A stretch of 64,000 nucleotides of DNA from Thamnaconus septentrionalis (lineage: Eukaryota > Chordata > Actinopteri > Tetraodontiformes > Monacanthidae), in NCBI GenBank assembly GCA_009823395.1, contig CM020506.1, positions 1,849,501 through 1,913,500 on the forward strand, written 5' to 3'. Under the pieces are notes generated by a model. The model did not search any database. It had not been told where the DNA came from and worked only from the letters and a program-made list of their open reading frames with translations. Made by a program: the position numbers and the translations under genes. Positions 45,057-55,648 of this stretch are shown in pieces. Positions within the stretch are counted from its first letter, which is position 1. The number at the start of each line of letters is the position of its first letter.

Positions 45057-48000
45057 CACTCCTCGCACCGCAGACGACTTCCCCAAGCCGAACATCACCA
45101 CCCACCCGGAGACGTGCGTGGCGCTGCGCGGGAACAACGTGACTCTGAGCTGCGTGGCCTCCAGCAGCAGCGACTCGCCCATGTCCACCGCGTGGCGGAA
45201 GGACGGCGAGGTGCTCTACGACGCCGAGGTGCACAACTACGCCCAGTACCAGCAGGGGGAGCTGATCTACACCACCAAGCTCCACCTCCTCAACGTCAAC
45301 TTCACCGACGAGGGCCGCTACCAGTGCGTGGTGTCCAATCACTTTGGCTCCAACTACTCCAAGAGGGCGGAGCTTACAGTCAATGGTAAGCATACATTGT
45401 TGTAAAGAACAGATTAGAATAGAGTGTCCTTAATTGTCATTGTCACAAGTATGAAGAAATTGAAAAAAAAAAAAAAAAAGCCATCTGGTCAGTGCATAAA
45501 AGTATAATAAATAAGATAAAATAGACACACAACACATTGTTTGCAATATAAGAAACCCGCCTTGCAGCACATTTCGTATTTAGGGCACAGTCAGATGCGC
45601 TTCTTTAAAAAATTGGCATTGCTCTATGTATATTCTTATATATATGAGAACTGTTCTAAGGTTAGGAAAACCAAATTACTTTTATTATACTGCAAGAATA
45701 CTTTTATTAATGTAATCTATAGGCAGTATGTTGTGTTTTTACCAATATAAAATCATAATTCAAGCCAAATTTTACACACTGGACCTTTAAATCCCTCTAC
45801 GGTCGGCGTCATAACCTAACAATGGGAGTGATTCCAAATATTGACTTGCTCTTCTTTCTTTCAGAGATGCCGTCCTTCCTCAAGACCCCCATGGACCTGA
45901 CCATCCGGACGGGCACCATGGCTCGGCTGGAGTGCGCCGCCGAGGGTCACCCGTCGCCCCAGATCGCCTGGCAGAAGGACGGCGGCACCGACTTCCCCGC
46001 CGCCCGGGAGCGCCGGATGCACGTGATGCCGGACGACGACATCTTCTTCATCGCCCACGTGAAGACGGAGGACATGGGCGTGTACAGCTGCACGGCTCAG
46101 AACGCCGCCGGCAGCCTGTCGGCGAACGCCACGCTGACCGTCCTGGGTGAGTCGCCGGGCCAAGCAGACCACCCAGAATCCAATATGGCAACACGGCGGC
46201 CCATTCATTTCAATGGAGTCGCTGAATGTGGCGGACACACCGGAAAGTCCACTGTTTTTCAACGGCTTCCAGGTTGCTTCCTCATTATGCAGCCTACCGA
46301 GAACGTTTTCACTGGTCAGTGAACTGGTCCCGTGACCCCGTACGTCACGTCCGCTGACGTGTTCATGCAAAAAAGTGTTTCCATCACACTTTTCCAATAT
46401 ACCTCTATATTGATACATCTGAAAAACCACCTCATGAGAGTGTAAAAACCTTCTAGTCATATTTGAGAGGTTTGTCGAAGTTTCTTTGTTTCCACGACCA
46501 GTTTTTCTTTTATTGCGATATTTCGATTTTGCATGATTTTAGGGGAAATAGAAACGCAGCTACTATTGAGTCACTCTGCTCAAACTCTCTTCATTAATTT
46601 TCGACACCTGTTACACAGCCACCCCACCCCACCCTACTCTCACACACACTAATTTCCTGCCTCTCAATTTTTATTTATGACTGTCATCTATCTGTTTTAC
46701 TTTTGACCAAGGACCGCAGTCGATATTACGGTGATCCCGTCTGAGTAGAGTCCCTGAGACAAATGAGGTTTTTTTTCTAATGTCAGGCATCTAATCGATG
46801 ACTCAGTCAAAGTTGGTGGTCAAGGCTTAAACTCTTAATTAATCAGCCTCTTGCCCTGACACAGATCCATCTGAACCCAGTCCACGGAAACGATTCCCTT
46901 TAAATCAAAAATCAATGAGTCTTTCCCTGTCTCTCTGCGTCTCTCTCGCTCTCTCGCAGAAACGCCGTCCTTCATGCGGCCGCTGGAAGACCGGACGGTG
47001 GCGCGCGGCGAGACCGCCGTGCTGCAGTGCATCGCCGGGGGCAGCCCCGCCCCCAGGCTCAACTGGACCAAGGACGACGGGCCGCTGGTGCTCACCGAGC
47101 GCCACTTCTTCGCCGCCGCCAACCAGCTGCTGATCATCGTGGACGCCGGCCCCGCCGACGCCGGCAAGTACACGTGCGTCATGTCCAACACGCTGGGCAC
47201 CGAGCGCGGCCACATCTACCTGAGCGTCTCGCCGTCGCCCAACTGCGACATCGGCGGCGGCTACAACCAGGACGGCTGGACCACCGTCGGCATCGTGGTG
47301 ATCGTGGTGGTGTGCTGCGTGGTCGGCACCTCGCTGGTGTGGGTCATTGTCATATATCACATGCGCCGGAGGAGCGAGGACTACAGCATCACCAACACAG
47401 GTTCGCAGCTCCGACCATGTAGTGCTCTGTTTTTCTGTTCTGATCTTTTTCTGACACAAAATACGTTTTTCTCTTCCAGACGAGATGAATTTGCCAGCGG
47501 ACATCCCCAGCTACTTGTCCTCGCAGGGTACTTTGTCAGAGCCGCAGGAAGGCTACAGTAACTCCGAGGCCGGCAGCCACCAGCAGCTCATGCCTCCTCT
47601 CTCCAACGGATACGTCCACAAGGGCACCGACGGTGACTAGCAGCCTCCCACTGGATTTGTTGTTGTTGTTGTTGTTCGATCCTGAAACTTGTCTTCTCAT
47701 TATTTTTGTGCAACATTGCTGGCAAAGTGGTGTTGCTAAAGATTTGTAAATTTTTTTTTCACCCACACAAGTGGTTAACAAAAGTGGATTCAGCTTTACT
47801 TTCAGTGAAGGTTATGGAAGCACATTGCTGCCACCCTAGAAAAAAAAAAAACAGAGTTCAGAATCATGTTGTAACGTGAAACTGTCACGTTTTAACGTAA
47901 TAATTATCACAAAGTAATGTGAAAATGATCATGTAAACACCTGAAACTATCACGTTATGTCAAACCAAGCCCTGTGATTTATTCATTTTTTTTCTAGGAT

Positions 48001-50083
48001 GGCAGCATGGTATGCTAGGATGGTATGCAACTAAACAAACACGGCTTTCATTTTTCTCTGCAAGCTTTTTGTTGAAACCGTTAAATGCCAAAACCTTTTT
48101 GTTTATGTGTTCTTGGGGCTTAGCCTTATCTTGCCCACCAAAAGGTCCATTGAGCTCGTGCCTCGTGATGTTTTTACATGCTTGGGGTGAAGAAACTCAC
48201 TCACTGTAAATGTCACGTCCATCTCAGGTGTTTGCTATGGAGACACGGCCAGCGAGGTGGAAACCGAGGGCAGCGGCATGTTGCACTGCAGGGTGGGCTC
48301 TCTGTTCCCTGGACACAGCAGCTTCCATCCCGGGGAACCTCGAGAAGGACTGGCTGGCCTGCCAGCAGGTTGGTGCCCTGCAGCCGCCTGAAACTCTTTG
48401 TTTATTTGTTTTTTTTTTTATAGGGAGCATAACTATAGATAGAAAACGGATGAAGAAAACAGAAACTGGCTCCCAAACATGAATTTCATGGATGGGCTCC
48501 AATTTAAAGGTTAAGTGTGTAGTAATGGGAGATTTTGACGAAGAAATAGCGACATCAAGTGGTTACATTGTAGATTGCAGCGTCTTTCACTCTCCCTCCC
48601 CCTCCTGAGTTTGCCTGTGAGCTACGGTGGCCTGCACACCCAAACCTGGTCCACCTTCTTCTTCATTGGTTTATTTGAAGACGTGAGCAGTCACGCTAAT
48701 ATGCATATTGGTGTGTGCATGCATATACAGTATGTGTACATATATATTTGTATACATACATACATACGTACATACAAACATTTGTGTGTGTCAGAGCCGC
48801 AGATATGGAATAGATACAGAGGAAGATGATTGTTTATGGACTGCAAGCTGTGGATTTTTCCACGTCTTCATGAAAGTCCAGCTTTGGCACAGGATTGTCA
48901 CAAGCACAAAGCAGCAACATGAAAGTCGCTCTCTCCTCACCAGGTGGCGCCAGTCCGCTGGTCATCTGCTCCGACTGCTACGACAACGCCAACATCTACT
49001 CTCGCACGCGGGACTACTGCCCCTACGCCTACCTCGGGGAGGACGACGCGCTCGACAAGCCCCTGCCGGGCCTGAGGGGCGGCTTCGGCGAGCACGGCCA
49101 GCACGAGGACCGAACGCTGGAGAGCCTCATCAGCAACCACGAGAAGAGGCTGAGCAGCCAGGAGCACTTTGCTCACGGTGAGGCACCTCTGAATGAAAGA
49201 AAGACGGCGACCTCATCAGGTCTCACCACTGCCTCGGTTTGTTTTGGGAAGTGATTTTTAATCAAGTTGTAATGCAACAAAAAAAAAAACTGCTCAGTGA
49301 GAAGAAATCCAGCCGTTAAAACAATAAGTTGGCAGTTTATGGCAGGACCACACACAAAGACAAACAGTCACTCACACCTATGGCCAATCTTGGCGTTCCC
49401 AGTTCATCTCACCTGCGTGTTTTTGGACGGTGGGAGGAATCCGGAGCACCAGGAGAGAACGTGTAAACTTCACACACAAAGGAAAAGGTCACGCAGGATG
49501 GTCTCCCAGCCAGGAGCCTTGCTGCTGTCATGCTGCCATTAATTTGCCACTAAATGTTAAAAATAGCCGACGTGTGGCCACTTGCCTGATCCTGCTGCGT
49601 CTGGAGCCAATTTCCTGAGAATGGTCGGCCTAGGCCAAGCGTTGGCAAACTATGGCCCGGGGGCCATACGCAGCCTGTTAAGCTATTCAATGCGGCCTGC
49701 CGAACTTAAAGAAATTATATTAGTATTAGCGTCTATTATTACTATTAACATCTCATATTATCTCTTTAGTAGCCAATGTATCTAATATGAACTGTGGTGT
49801 CGCATGTTTCTCCCCTGCAGATTCTCTCAGCAGCAGGCCTTTCTGGGCAGGAGGCGGAGGAGGTGGAGGGGAGGGGGAGGACGAGGTGGAGGTGAAGGCG
49901 GACCCCTCGGCGAACCCCCACGCCACGACCGTCCACCGGACGGCCCCTGCGGCCTCGGCCGCCGCCGGGTCGGGGGACCAGAGCGCGGCCGAGGCGGACT
50001 GCTTCCCCGGCCGGCGCACGCAGGAGACACACAGGAGTGCCTGCAGTAGGACTAACCCACAGGAGCAGCCCGGTCCCCCCTAG
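39258..50083 (+). CDS. lrig2: lrig2: leucine-rich repeats and Ig-like domains 2 (whole coding span, 17 exons)
   Basis: Predicted 1014-aa type I membrane protein (human LRIG2: 1065 aa). LRIG proteins modulate receptor tyrosine kinase and BMP signalling at the cell surface. Order: signal peptide (about 1-24, [14 protein letters not shown]); cysteine-rich LRRNT (CPAPCSC, LDCN); LRRs encoded by phase-2 exons whose coding lengths are mostly multiples of 72 nt; LRRCT ([12 protein letters not shown]); three Ig domains (about 454-760); one transmembrane helix (about 761-784); and a cytoplasmic tail with [20 protein letters not shown] and [17 protein letters not shown]. These tail blocks identify LRIG2 over LRIG1 and LRIG3. 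Compared with human LRIG2 the first LRR after LRRNT appears absent, and the C-terminus is Gly/Pro/Ala-rich and divergent. magi3 follows, as in mammals. Confidence 0.95.
40053..40127 (+). CDS. lrig2: lrig2 exon 2
   Basis: 75 nt, [20 protein letters not shown] then TSLS, phase 2-2. Corresponds to the second LRR region of human LRIG2 (KMNYNELTEIPYFGE), not the first. Confidence 0.93.
40281..40415 (+). CDS. lrig2: lrig2 exon 3
   Basis: 135 nt, [20 protein letters not shown] then [15 protein letters not shown], phase 2-2. Two LRRs. Confidence 0.94.
40662..40805 (+). CDS. lrig2: lrig2 exon 4
   Basis: 144 nt (two LRRs), [20 protein letters not shown] then [20 protein letters not shown], phase 2-2. 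Confidence 0.95.
40892..41035 (+). CDS. lrig2: lrig2 exon 5
   Basis: 144 nt, [20 protein letters not shown] then [20 protein letters not shown], phase 2-2. Nearly identical to human LRIG2. Confidence 0.96.
41168..41311 (+). CDS. lrig2: lrig2 exon 6
   Basis: 144 nt, [20 protein letters not shown] then [10 protein letters not shown], phase 2-2. Confidence 0.96.
41607..41750 (+). CDS. lrig2: lrig2 exon 7
   Basis: 144 nt, [20 protein letters not shown] then [17 protein letters not shown], phase 2-2. Confidence 0.96.
42349..42683. mobile_element. MITE-like element in lrig2 intron 7
   Basis: GTTCAGACTGC near 42349 is matched by its reverse complement at 42673-42683. The interior repeats aaatctgat and cagtctgaac motifs. 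It resembles the 8686-9273 element in ends and interior. Confidence 0.65.
43349..43429 (+). CDS. lrig2: lrig2 exon 8
   Basis: 81 nt, [20 protein letters not shown] then MKNLNS, phase 2-2. The LRR with the LRIG-specific IED insertion. A TCTG repeat precedes the acceptor. Confidence 0.95.
43751..43822 (+). CDS. lrig2: lrig2 exon 9
   Basis: 72 nt (one LRR), [20 protein letters not shown] then LED, phase 2-2. Confidence 0.95.
44020..44088 (+). CDS. lrig2: lrig2 exon 10
   Basis: 69 nt, [20 protein letters not shown] then QQ, phase 2-2. Last LRR. Confidence 0.94.
44733..44896 (+). CDS. lrig2: lrig2 exon 11 (LRRCT)
   Basis: 164 nt, [20 protein letters not shown] onward to PEEFVC, phase 2 to 1. 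C-terminal LRR cap with its four cysteines. Confidence 0.95.
45012..45054. repeat. lrig2: (TG)n microsatellite before lrig2 exon 12
   Basis: About 43 bp of pure TG within 20 bp of the exon 12 acceptor, replacing a normal polypyrimidine tract. Confidence 0.97.
45074..45385 (+). CDS. lrig2: lrig2 exon 12 (Ig1)
   Basis: 312 nt, phase 1-1, from [20 protein letters not shown] to SKRAELTVN. Ig cysteines in LSCVAS and YQCVVS. A (TG)n tract ends about 20 bp before the acceptor. Confidence 0.96.
45414..45791 (-). repeat. L2-like LINE 3' end and MITE-like fragment
   Basis: The segment starting agaatagagtgtccttaatt and gtcattgtcacaagtatg is the reverse complement of a fish L2 tail. The right end, ttacacactggacctttaaa, is a terminal sequence of a known teleost repeat. 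Lies in lrig2 intron 12. Confidence 0.5.
45865..46146 (+). CDS. lrig2: lrig2 exon 13 (Ig2)
   Basis: 282 nt, phase 1-1. Starts [20 protein letters not shown] and contains [20 protein letters not shown] and [10 protein letters not shown]. Almost invariant among LRIGs. Confidence 0.97.
46960..47400 (+). CDS. lrig2: lrig2 exon 14 (Ig3, transmembrane helix)
   Basis: 441 nt, phase 1-1. Ig3 runs from [20 protein letters not shown] to RGHIYLSV, then the helix [20 protein letters not shown] and a basic stop-transfer MRRRSEDYS. Confidence 0.97.
47480..47632 (+). CDS. lrig2: lrig2 exon 15
   Basis: 153 nt, [20 protein letters not shown] onward to HKGTD, phase 1-1, donor G|gtgact. Read-through of this donor meets TAG after two codons. 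Confidence 0.93.
48505..48680. repeat. Dispersed MITE-like repeat, copy 2
   Basis: Shares ggttaagtgtgtagta, gacatcaagtggttacatt and gtttgcctgtgagctac with 24302-24640, in the same order. Confidence 0.6.
48944..49177 (+). CDS. lrig2: lrig2 exon 16
   Basis: 234 nt, phase 1-1, [20 protein letters not shown] onward to SSQEHFAH. The [14 protein letters not shown] block matches the human LRIG2 tail. Confidence 0.94.
49376..49530. repeat. Fish dispersed repeat fragment in lrig2 intron 16
   Basis: Contains cctgcgtgtttttggacggt, gggaggaatccggagcacc and gtaaacttcacacacaaag, the central blocks of the teleost repeat also seen at 17684. A hAT-like end (ttggcaaactatggcccggg) follows at about 49640-49680. 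Confidence 0.65.
49821..50083 (+). CDS. lrig2: lrig2 exon 17 (stop codon)
   Basis: 263 nt, [20 protein letters not shown] onward to NPQEQPGPP, then TAG at 50081-50083. Acceptor and phase fit, but the Gly/Ala-rich sequence is not conserved with mammals, so the last exon is inferred. Confidence 0.75.
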
Positions 50084-50899
50084 CCCCTCCAGACCCCCGT
50101 CCACGTCCGTCGCTGCACCGACCCTCCCCGCCCCCCACCTGCCTTCCCCTCCGCCCACTACCTCCAAAGAGACTCCTCAACTTCTGCCAAAGATGCTCTC
50201 TCATATGTTTACATCATCCCTCTTCAGCCGAGTCGGGGGGCACCTTAACGTTCTCCGCTGTGGAAATGGACCAGGGATTTAAAGTGACCCCCCCTTTTAA
50301 AACAAACAAAAAAAAACCTTCACCTGCATCTTCCGACGATCTCCCTGTGCTCCGCCTTCGGGAGGAGCGAGCTATGAATGTATGCGTCAAAGAGCCATGT
50401 TGGGGACGCGGCCCGGCGGCGGGGGCTGAGAACCTGCGTCATCTTCCGGTACGGTCGGCCGGAAACCTGTTGCCTGTTTTCCAAGTTTCAGGAGGCAGCG
50501 GGGGCAGTGATTACTCTGTGGCTGACGGAAGAAGAAGAAGAAGAAGAAGAAGCCCAAGGTCCCACATTCCCTCGGCCAAATCGCAAGCTGGAGCTGCCCG
50601 GACTTCCTGTTATGCAAACCCCTCCCCCCTCCCCCCCTCAGAGACGTTGACACCAAAACGTGGTGTATATTATGAAAAAAATATCTAAATATATTGTATA
50701 TCATCTTTATCAGATGTAGTTCTTTTTTTTTTTCTTTTTCGTGAAATGCAATTATCGGCTATCCATTGGTTTTGTTCGTGATGAGCAGTTCGGGGAGAGA
50801 GGTTTATTTTTTTTCTCCCCGTTTGTCGTTTTTCTTTGCACATGTGACAATCATGGTTTCTGCTGGCTACTCTTTGAAAACGGCCAACGTGTCGGCACG

Positions 50900-50944
<45 letters not shown>

Positions 50945-51320
50945 CCCCCCACCCACCCCCGGTCCTGTCAGGTCCGGTCAGGTCTCTCTCTGTACAGTAT
51001 GCACTGATTTTGCCCTTTTGCCTTTTTTAGCATCTCTCGCAGGCACTTAGTTTGGCGGTTTTACTTTTGGCGAGTCGTCATGCAGTGTGCGCGCTCTCCT
51101 CACACTCGGGAGAGACGCGCCGTCACGGTTTTATCTCAAAAAAAAAAAAGATGAAAAAGGAAAAAAAAAAAAAAAAAAAAAGGTTTGCGACGCTTCCGCA
51201 GACACCGACCAAGCTTTTGGTTTTCACTTGGAACTGTGAAAAATGAGAATGTATTGTATGATTTTCTACATGTACGTGTACTTCAAGACAGTAATCTATT
51301 AAATTTTACTGTCCTGCTAT
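50084..51320 (+). other. lrig2: lrig2 3' UTR (predicted)
   Basis: Non-coding, with a (TC)n run at 50904-50940 and A-runs. ATTAAA at 51298-51303 is a possible poly(A) signal. The true end could lie further on, since mammalian LRIG2 has a long 3' UTR. Confidence 0.5.
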
Positions 51321-52235
51321 TCCACTTTTCAGATATAAGCTCTGGCAAATCTGAACGAGTGGTTACTCGCCGGCGTAAGCTCGAAGTTTTTATGGCCTCA
51401 AACCTGTTATGCGAAAGGCAACTTTCCCACGTAGAACACGAGCGAGCAAGCGAGCAAACGGCGCTCTCGCTGCTTGTCGGCCATTAAAAAAGGCGTTTCC
51501 TGAACGTCCCTCGGGCAAAAGGATGCGCTCCTGCTGTGTCACGTTGGCTTTAAAATTAGGTGTCATTGAGCGTCTGTCATGGTGTGTGCCAAAAAAAATA
51601 TGACATTGGCACATACCATTCCCTTCTACGAGGAATCATCATTCCAAGGTCAACTGCTTGGCTGCCACTGTTGCGTCAAGACGGCTCGCTTGGCTTCCCG
51701 AGAGTTCTGAACGCCCGTCCTCGCGCCGCGAGTGTTTGCGTTTAGGAAATGAGCTTCTGTCGTCCGCGGGGAGGAAATATCTTGGCACGCCAACGCCGTC
51801 GCACCTGAGCGAGGAAGCAGACAAAAGCGTTTCCCACGAGTGGTCCTCCAGCAGCACTCGATGCAGTGAGTGGAGGATCCCCGCTCAGCCGTTTGACCGG
51901 CAAAAACCTTCAGCAAGTGCTCCCAGCAGAAGCTGTGTTTTTCTCACACAAGAGCAAAGCTGTGACTTGTTGTTTTTCCACCCCGTTCCCGAAGGTCTCA
52001 TTGTGCTGCATTGTTTTGGTTAAAGGCGAAAGTTCTCTCCGAATTCAAGCTTCACCCGTTTGCCGCGCTGGGCGAAACGTTCTGGTCCAGATGAGCAGAA
52101 CGTGAGAATTCCACCCAATGCAAGACAGCTGCGGCTCCGGCACAAAAACAAAAACGTCTTTGTGATCATTTCGTGTCGTTCAAGTGTTGGGAAGACACCG
52201 CGGTCTGGTTTTTCTTGGAACGACGACATTCTCAC

Positions 52236-52643
52236 TAGGGATGTTAACAATTAATCGATTGTCGATTAAGAATTTAATGGATTCAATTAAATTAGTCGCA
52301 ATTAAGTGAACATTTTTAGACGGGTAGTTGATATCATTATAACAGTGTGGTGGCAGGAAAGAGCAATTCACCTGTAGATGATGGGATGGTCATAATGTAC
52401 CGAGAATAAGTTACTTTTAACAACTTAAAAAAAAAAAAAAAAAATTGAAATGTGACCCGTTAGAAGTCAGCTTAAAGTCAGAGGATGAATGTTTAGGGTG
52501 TTTTTGCTGTTCCCAAATCACGTTGGACCCTCAACATTATTTAAGGGTTAAATAATGTGTCGCCGCTTATCAATTAATACTTAATCGATCGATTAGGTCA
52601 ATCGACTAATGATTAATGAATTCATCGATAATTTGCATCCCTA
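52236..52643. mobile_element. hAT-like MITE with 8-bp target-site duplication
   Basis: 408 bp starting TAGGGATG and ending CATCCCTA, flanked by ATTCTCAC at 52228-52235 and 52644-52651. The interior is AT-rich with repeated aatcgatt motifs and no coding capacity. An 8-bp duplication and these ends fit a non-autonomous hAT transposon. Confidence 0.88.
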
Positions 52644-55609
52644 ATTCTCACTGTTTTCAGACACGGTTGCAGGTGTTTGTACAATAACTCAGACCAGCAG
52701 CCCGTCTGTGTGAGTGTGTTTGCTTCCAGAACTTTCTATACTTCCCTACTTGGAGACTCACACGTTCAGTGTGGCTCCTGTCTGGAAGGCTGGACTGGAT
52801 GTTTTGGCTGAAAACAAGGGGTTGTCTTTGGCGCTTCCAGGACTAATTAGAACTGTTGGATCGCAGCACACAAGCAGTATGAAGACACGCTCTGTCTGGT
52901 GGAGTAATTGGCCAAAAGAAGATTTTTCATTGGGTGGAATTTCTCTGTTCTTCCCCCTCCCTCTCTGTTCACCAAGGCGGCTTCTGCAGAATCGGATTAC
53001 AAATTGTTACCAGAACTAGTGAGCGGGTGAAAGTTTCAATAGTGGATAAACTGTCCCTTTGTATCCAAAGTGTTGCTGCTTGTTATTTTTCATTTTCCTG
53101 AAACAAATAATTGGCACCTTTCACTTTAAAATTAACAAGAAAAAAAAAAAACATAACAGGAGGAAAATATTGCTGGTACACGTTTTGCTGGATTTACGCT
53201 GGATTACTTTTTGCAAACACTCAGCTGTTGTTGTTTTTTTTTTCTTGCCCTTTAGCAAACAATAATATGGGCGCAGCTGTGCCCTCCTCAGCGGTACAGG
53301 CAGATACAGGTCGTGTTTCTCAGTTTTGACTTGCCTTTTATATTTTGTTGATGGCGCTCGCCTCTGATTTGCCCGATCAGCACATTCCAGAAGTTTCCTT
53401 CTGAAGCGCCACGATCCGAGACGGGAAACCCAACCATGACTTTGCCGTGCACTGTGACGCCGTGCCTGCTTCGGTGATTTCGGGCCGTCGACGGTCCCCG
53501 GTCCCCGGTCCCGGTGTGATTTGTTGTCCGCGGTTAGTTGCTGCACCCCCACCCGTTTTTAAATTTGGAATCCTTGAAGCAGTCAGCGGTACCTCATTTT
53601 AATGGAGCAACACATTTGGGACACATTCACTTACCGCGAGATGCGTTCTGCCTTCACAGAGGAACATAATGTGCATTTGTTTTGCGTCGTTCTCCAAACG
53701 ATGTCTGACTTTATACCAAAGTTGAGCAGTAACTGTGCTGGAAATATCTCATGCTGCTTTTTTTTTTGTACGACTGAAGATTTGCATTTTGATTTTTGTT
53801 GTTGTTGTTGTTGTTGTCGTTGTCATTGGTAGGACGTTGTTTGCCTCTAAATTCTGTAAAGCATGTCTCAAGAGCCTTTTTTTTTTTTGTTACTTAGCCA
53901 TTATTCCAACATTAAACATGAATTCTGATACTTCTGTTTGGTCGTTCTTGTCTCCGTGAAGCCTATACCACCACTATTTATCAACCACTGTGCTGCGGCA
54001 CACTGGTGTACCGTGATAAAATGTTTTTTTTTATTTTAAAGCATTCTATTGTGAACTGACCGTCTTTAAAAGGAATGTGAGGCTATTTTCCTCAATTCCT
54101 CCCAGGAAGAAGCTTTGTGTGCATCTAAACAGGCCCAGGTTTCACACTGTGAGTATGAATAACATAACCGACTATATTGTCATTATTAGAAAAGTGTCAT
54201 TTTATAATATTATTGGTTGGTGGTGTGCCATGGGTTTCTCTTCAATGTGGCTGAAAAAAGGCTGACCTGGATAGACAGAAGTTGTGTTTGTTGACAGTTC
54301 CTTGATGCCCCCACCAGAATCTTCTAAATGCTTTTTGCCCAAAGCTAAAGTTGAATTTAAATCCATGTTTTACAGAAAAAAAGAAAATGATTGACTGTTT
54401 TCAGAAGTCTAAAATGATCATATGAGTCTGAAATACTTGATTTTTATTGATCCAAAATGCCAATTCCCGCCTCTTGGTTTCTGTAACTTCCTCTGATATG
54501 GATAGAGGCTTAACTTGTTTGTTTTTTTTGTTTGCAGGATTTAGATTTTTCGGTTATGTGTAATCTAAGGCGCAGCGGTCTTAACCCAGAAAAAATAAAA
54601 TAAAATAATAATTTCCAGGCCCGCTCGAGAATTATTTGAAAGGTCAGTGCCATCCATAATCTGGATTTCAGTCATGTCATGCCAACACAAAATCAGCTAT
54701 GCCCAGACTTAAAAAAAAAAAAAACCCAACAAACTCTTGCTGCACCACTGTGACGCTAAGAAAAAGAACTCAGTTTGTTGGGTTTTTTTTTTCCAATTCC
54801 CTCTTAAGAAAGAAAACCTGAATCCCAGGAAACACGGATCTCAGCGTGCCGCCCCTGGCCGCCTGCTTGACTGTGTGGTTTGTTCGGGCTCTGCCCCCCA
54901 ATCAAAGACATCTTCTACAAAGAGATGAATTATTCAGCACAGTGTCCAGGGTGGCAACTCACTGTTTAAACTTTTAATGCTTCATACTCTGCGAACACAA
55001 AGTACTGCCGCTTCATAAATACTGCAGAAGGTGTGACTCTGCTTCCTCCTCTTACATTTATTAAAGCGGCGCCGTCGTTTTTCTCCCAGAAAATTGCTGG
55101 CGTTTATTGACTGGTTGAAGGGAGAAATCACTCAGTGCATTCGGCTGGCTACTACCAGGCCATGGAGCTGGTTAATTGCTGTGTCAATTGCTGGGTGTAG
55201 TGACTTTTTTTTTTTTTTTTTTTTAAAAAGGGGAAATGAAACCTTTTAATTTGTGATTTTTAGTGTGAAAAAAACGGCACCATGTTGCTATGTGACGCTG
55301 ACATATGACTGTCCAGTGAGTCACCGTACCCAGACTCTGAATCCCTGGGGATGCGTGACAGGGTTGTGTGTGTGTGTTTTACATTTTTCCCAAGCAAAAT
55401 GGCAAACTGTGCATCATTAGGAGCCTGCTGTGAAACACAGGCGGCTAATCTCCAGAGAGGAACTGACATTTTCAGGCTTTAATTAACTTCCACGGCTACA
55501 CTTGACACGCTACTTCAGCTGCGCATTCTCATACAATTTGTCATCAAGCGTGATGAGCAATCGCACAAAACTGGCTCCACCTTATTGCATATTTACAAAA
55601 TGCATTTAT

Positions 55610-55610
<1 letters not shown>

Positions 55611-55644
<34 letters not shown>
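55611..55644. repeat. (CT)n microsatellite
   Basis: Pure CT run of 34 bp upstream of magi3. Confidence 0.95.

Positions 55645-55648
<4 letters not shown>

Noticed and set aside
45861..46460. Minus-strand 199-aa frame opposite lrig2 exon 13
   Set aside because: It is the antisense shadow of a GC-rich Ig exon with no family resemblance.
46905..47504. Minus-strand 199-aa frame opposite lrig2 exon 14
   Set aside because: It is His/Asp/Val-rich antisense of a high-GC3 exon, with no independent support.
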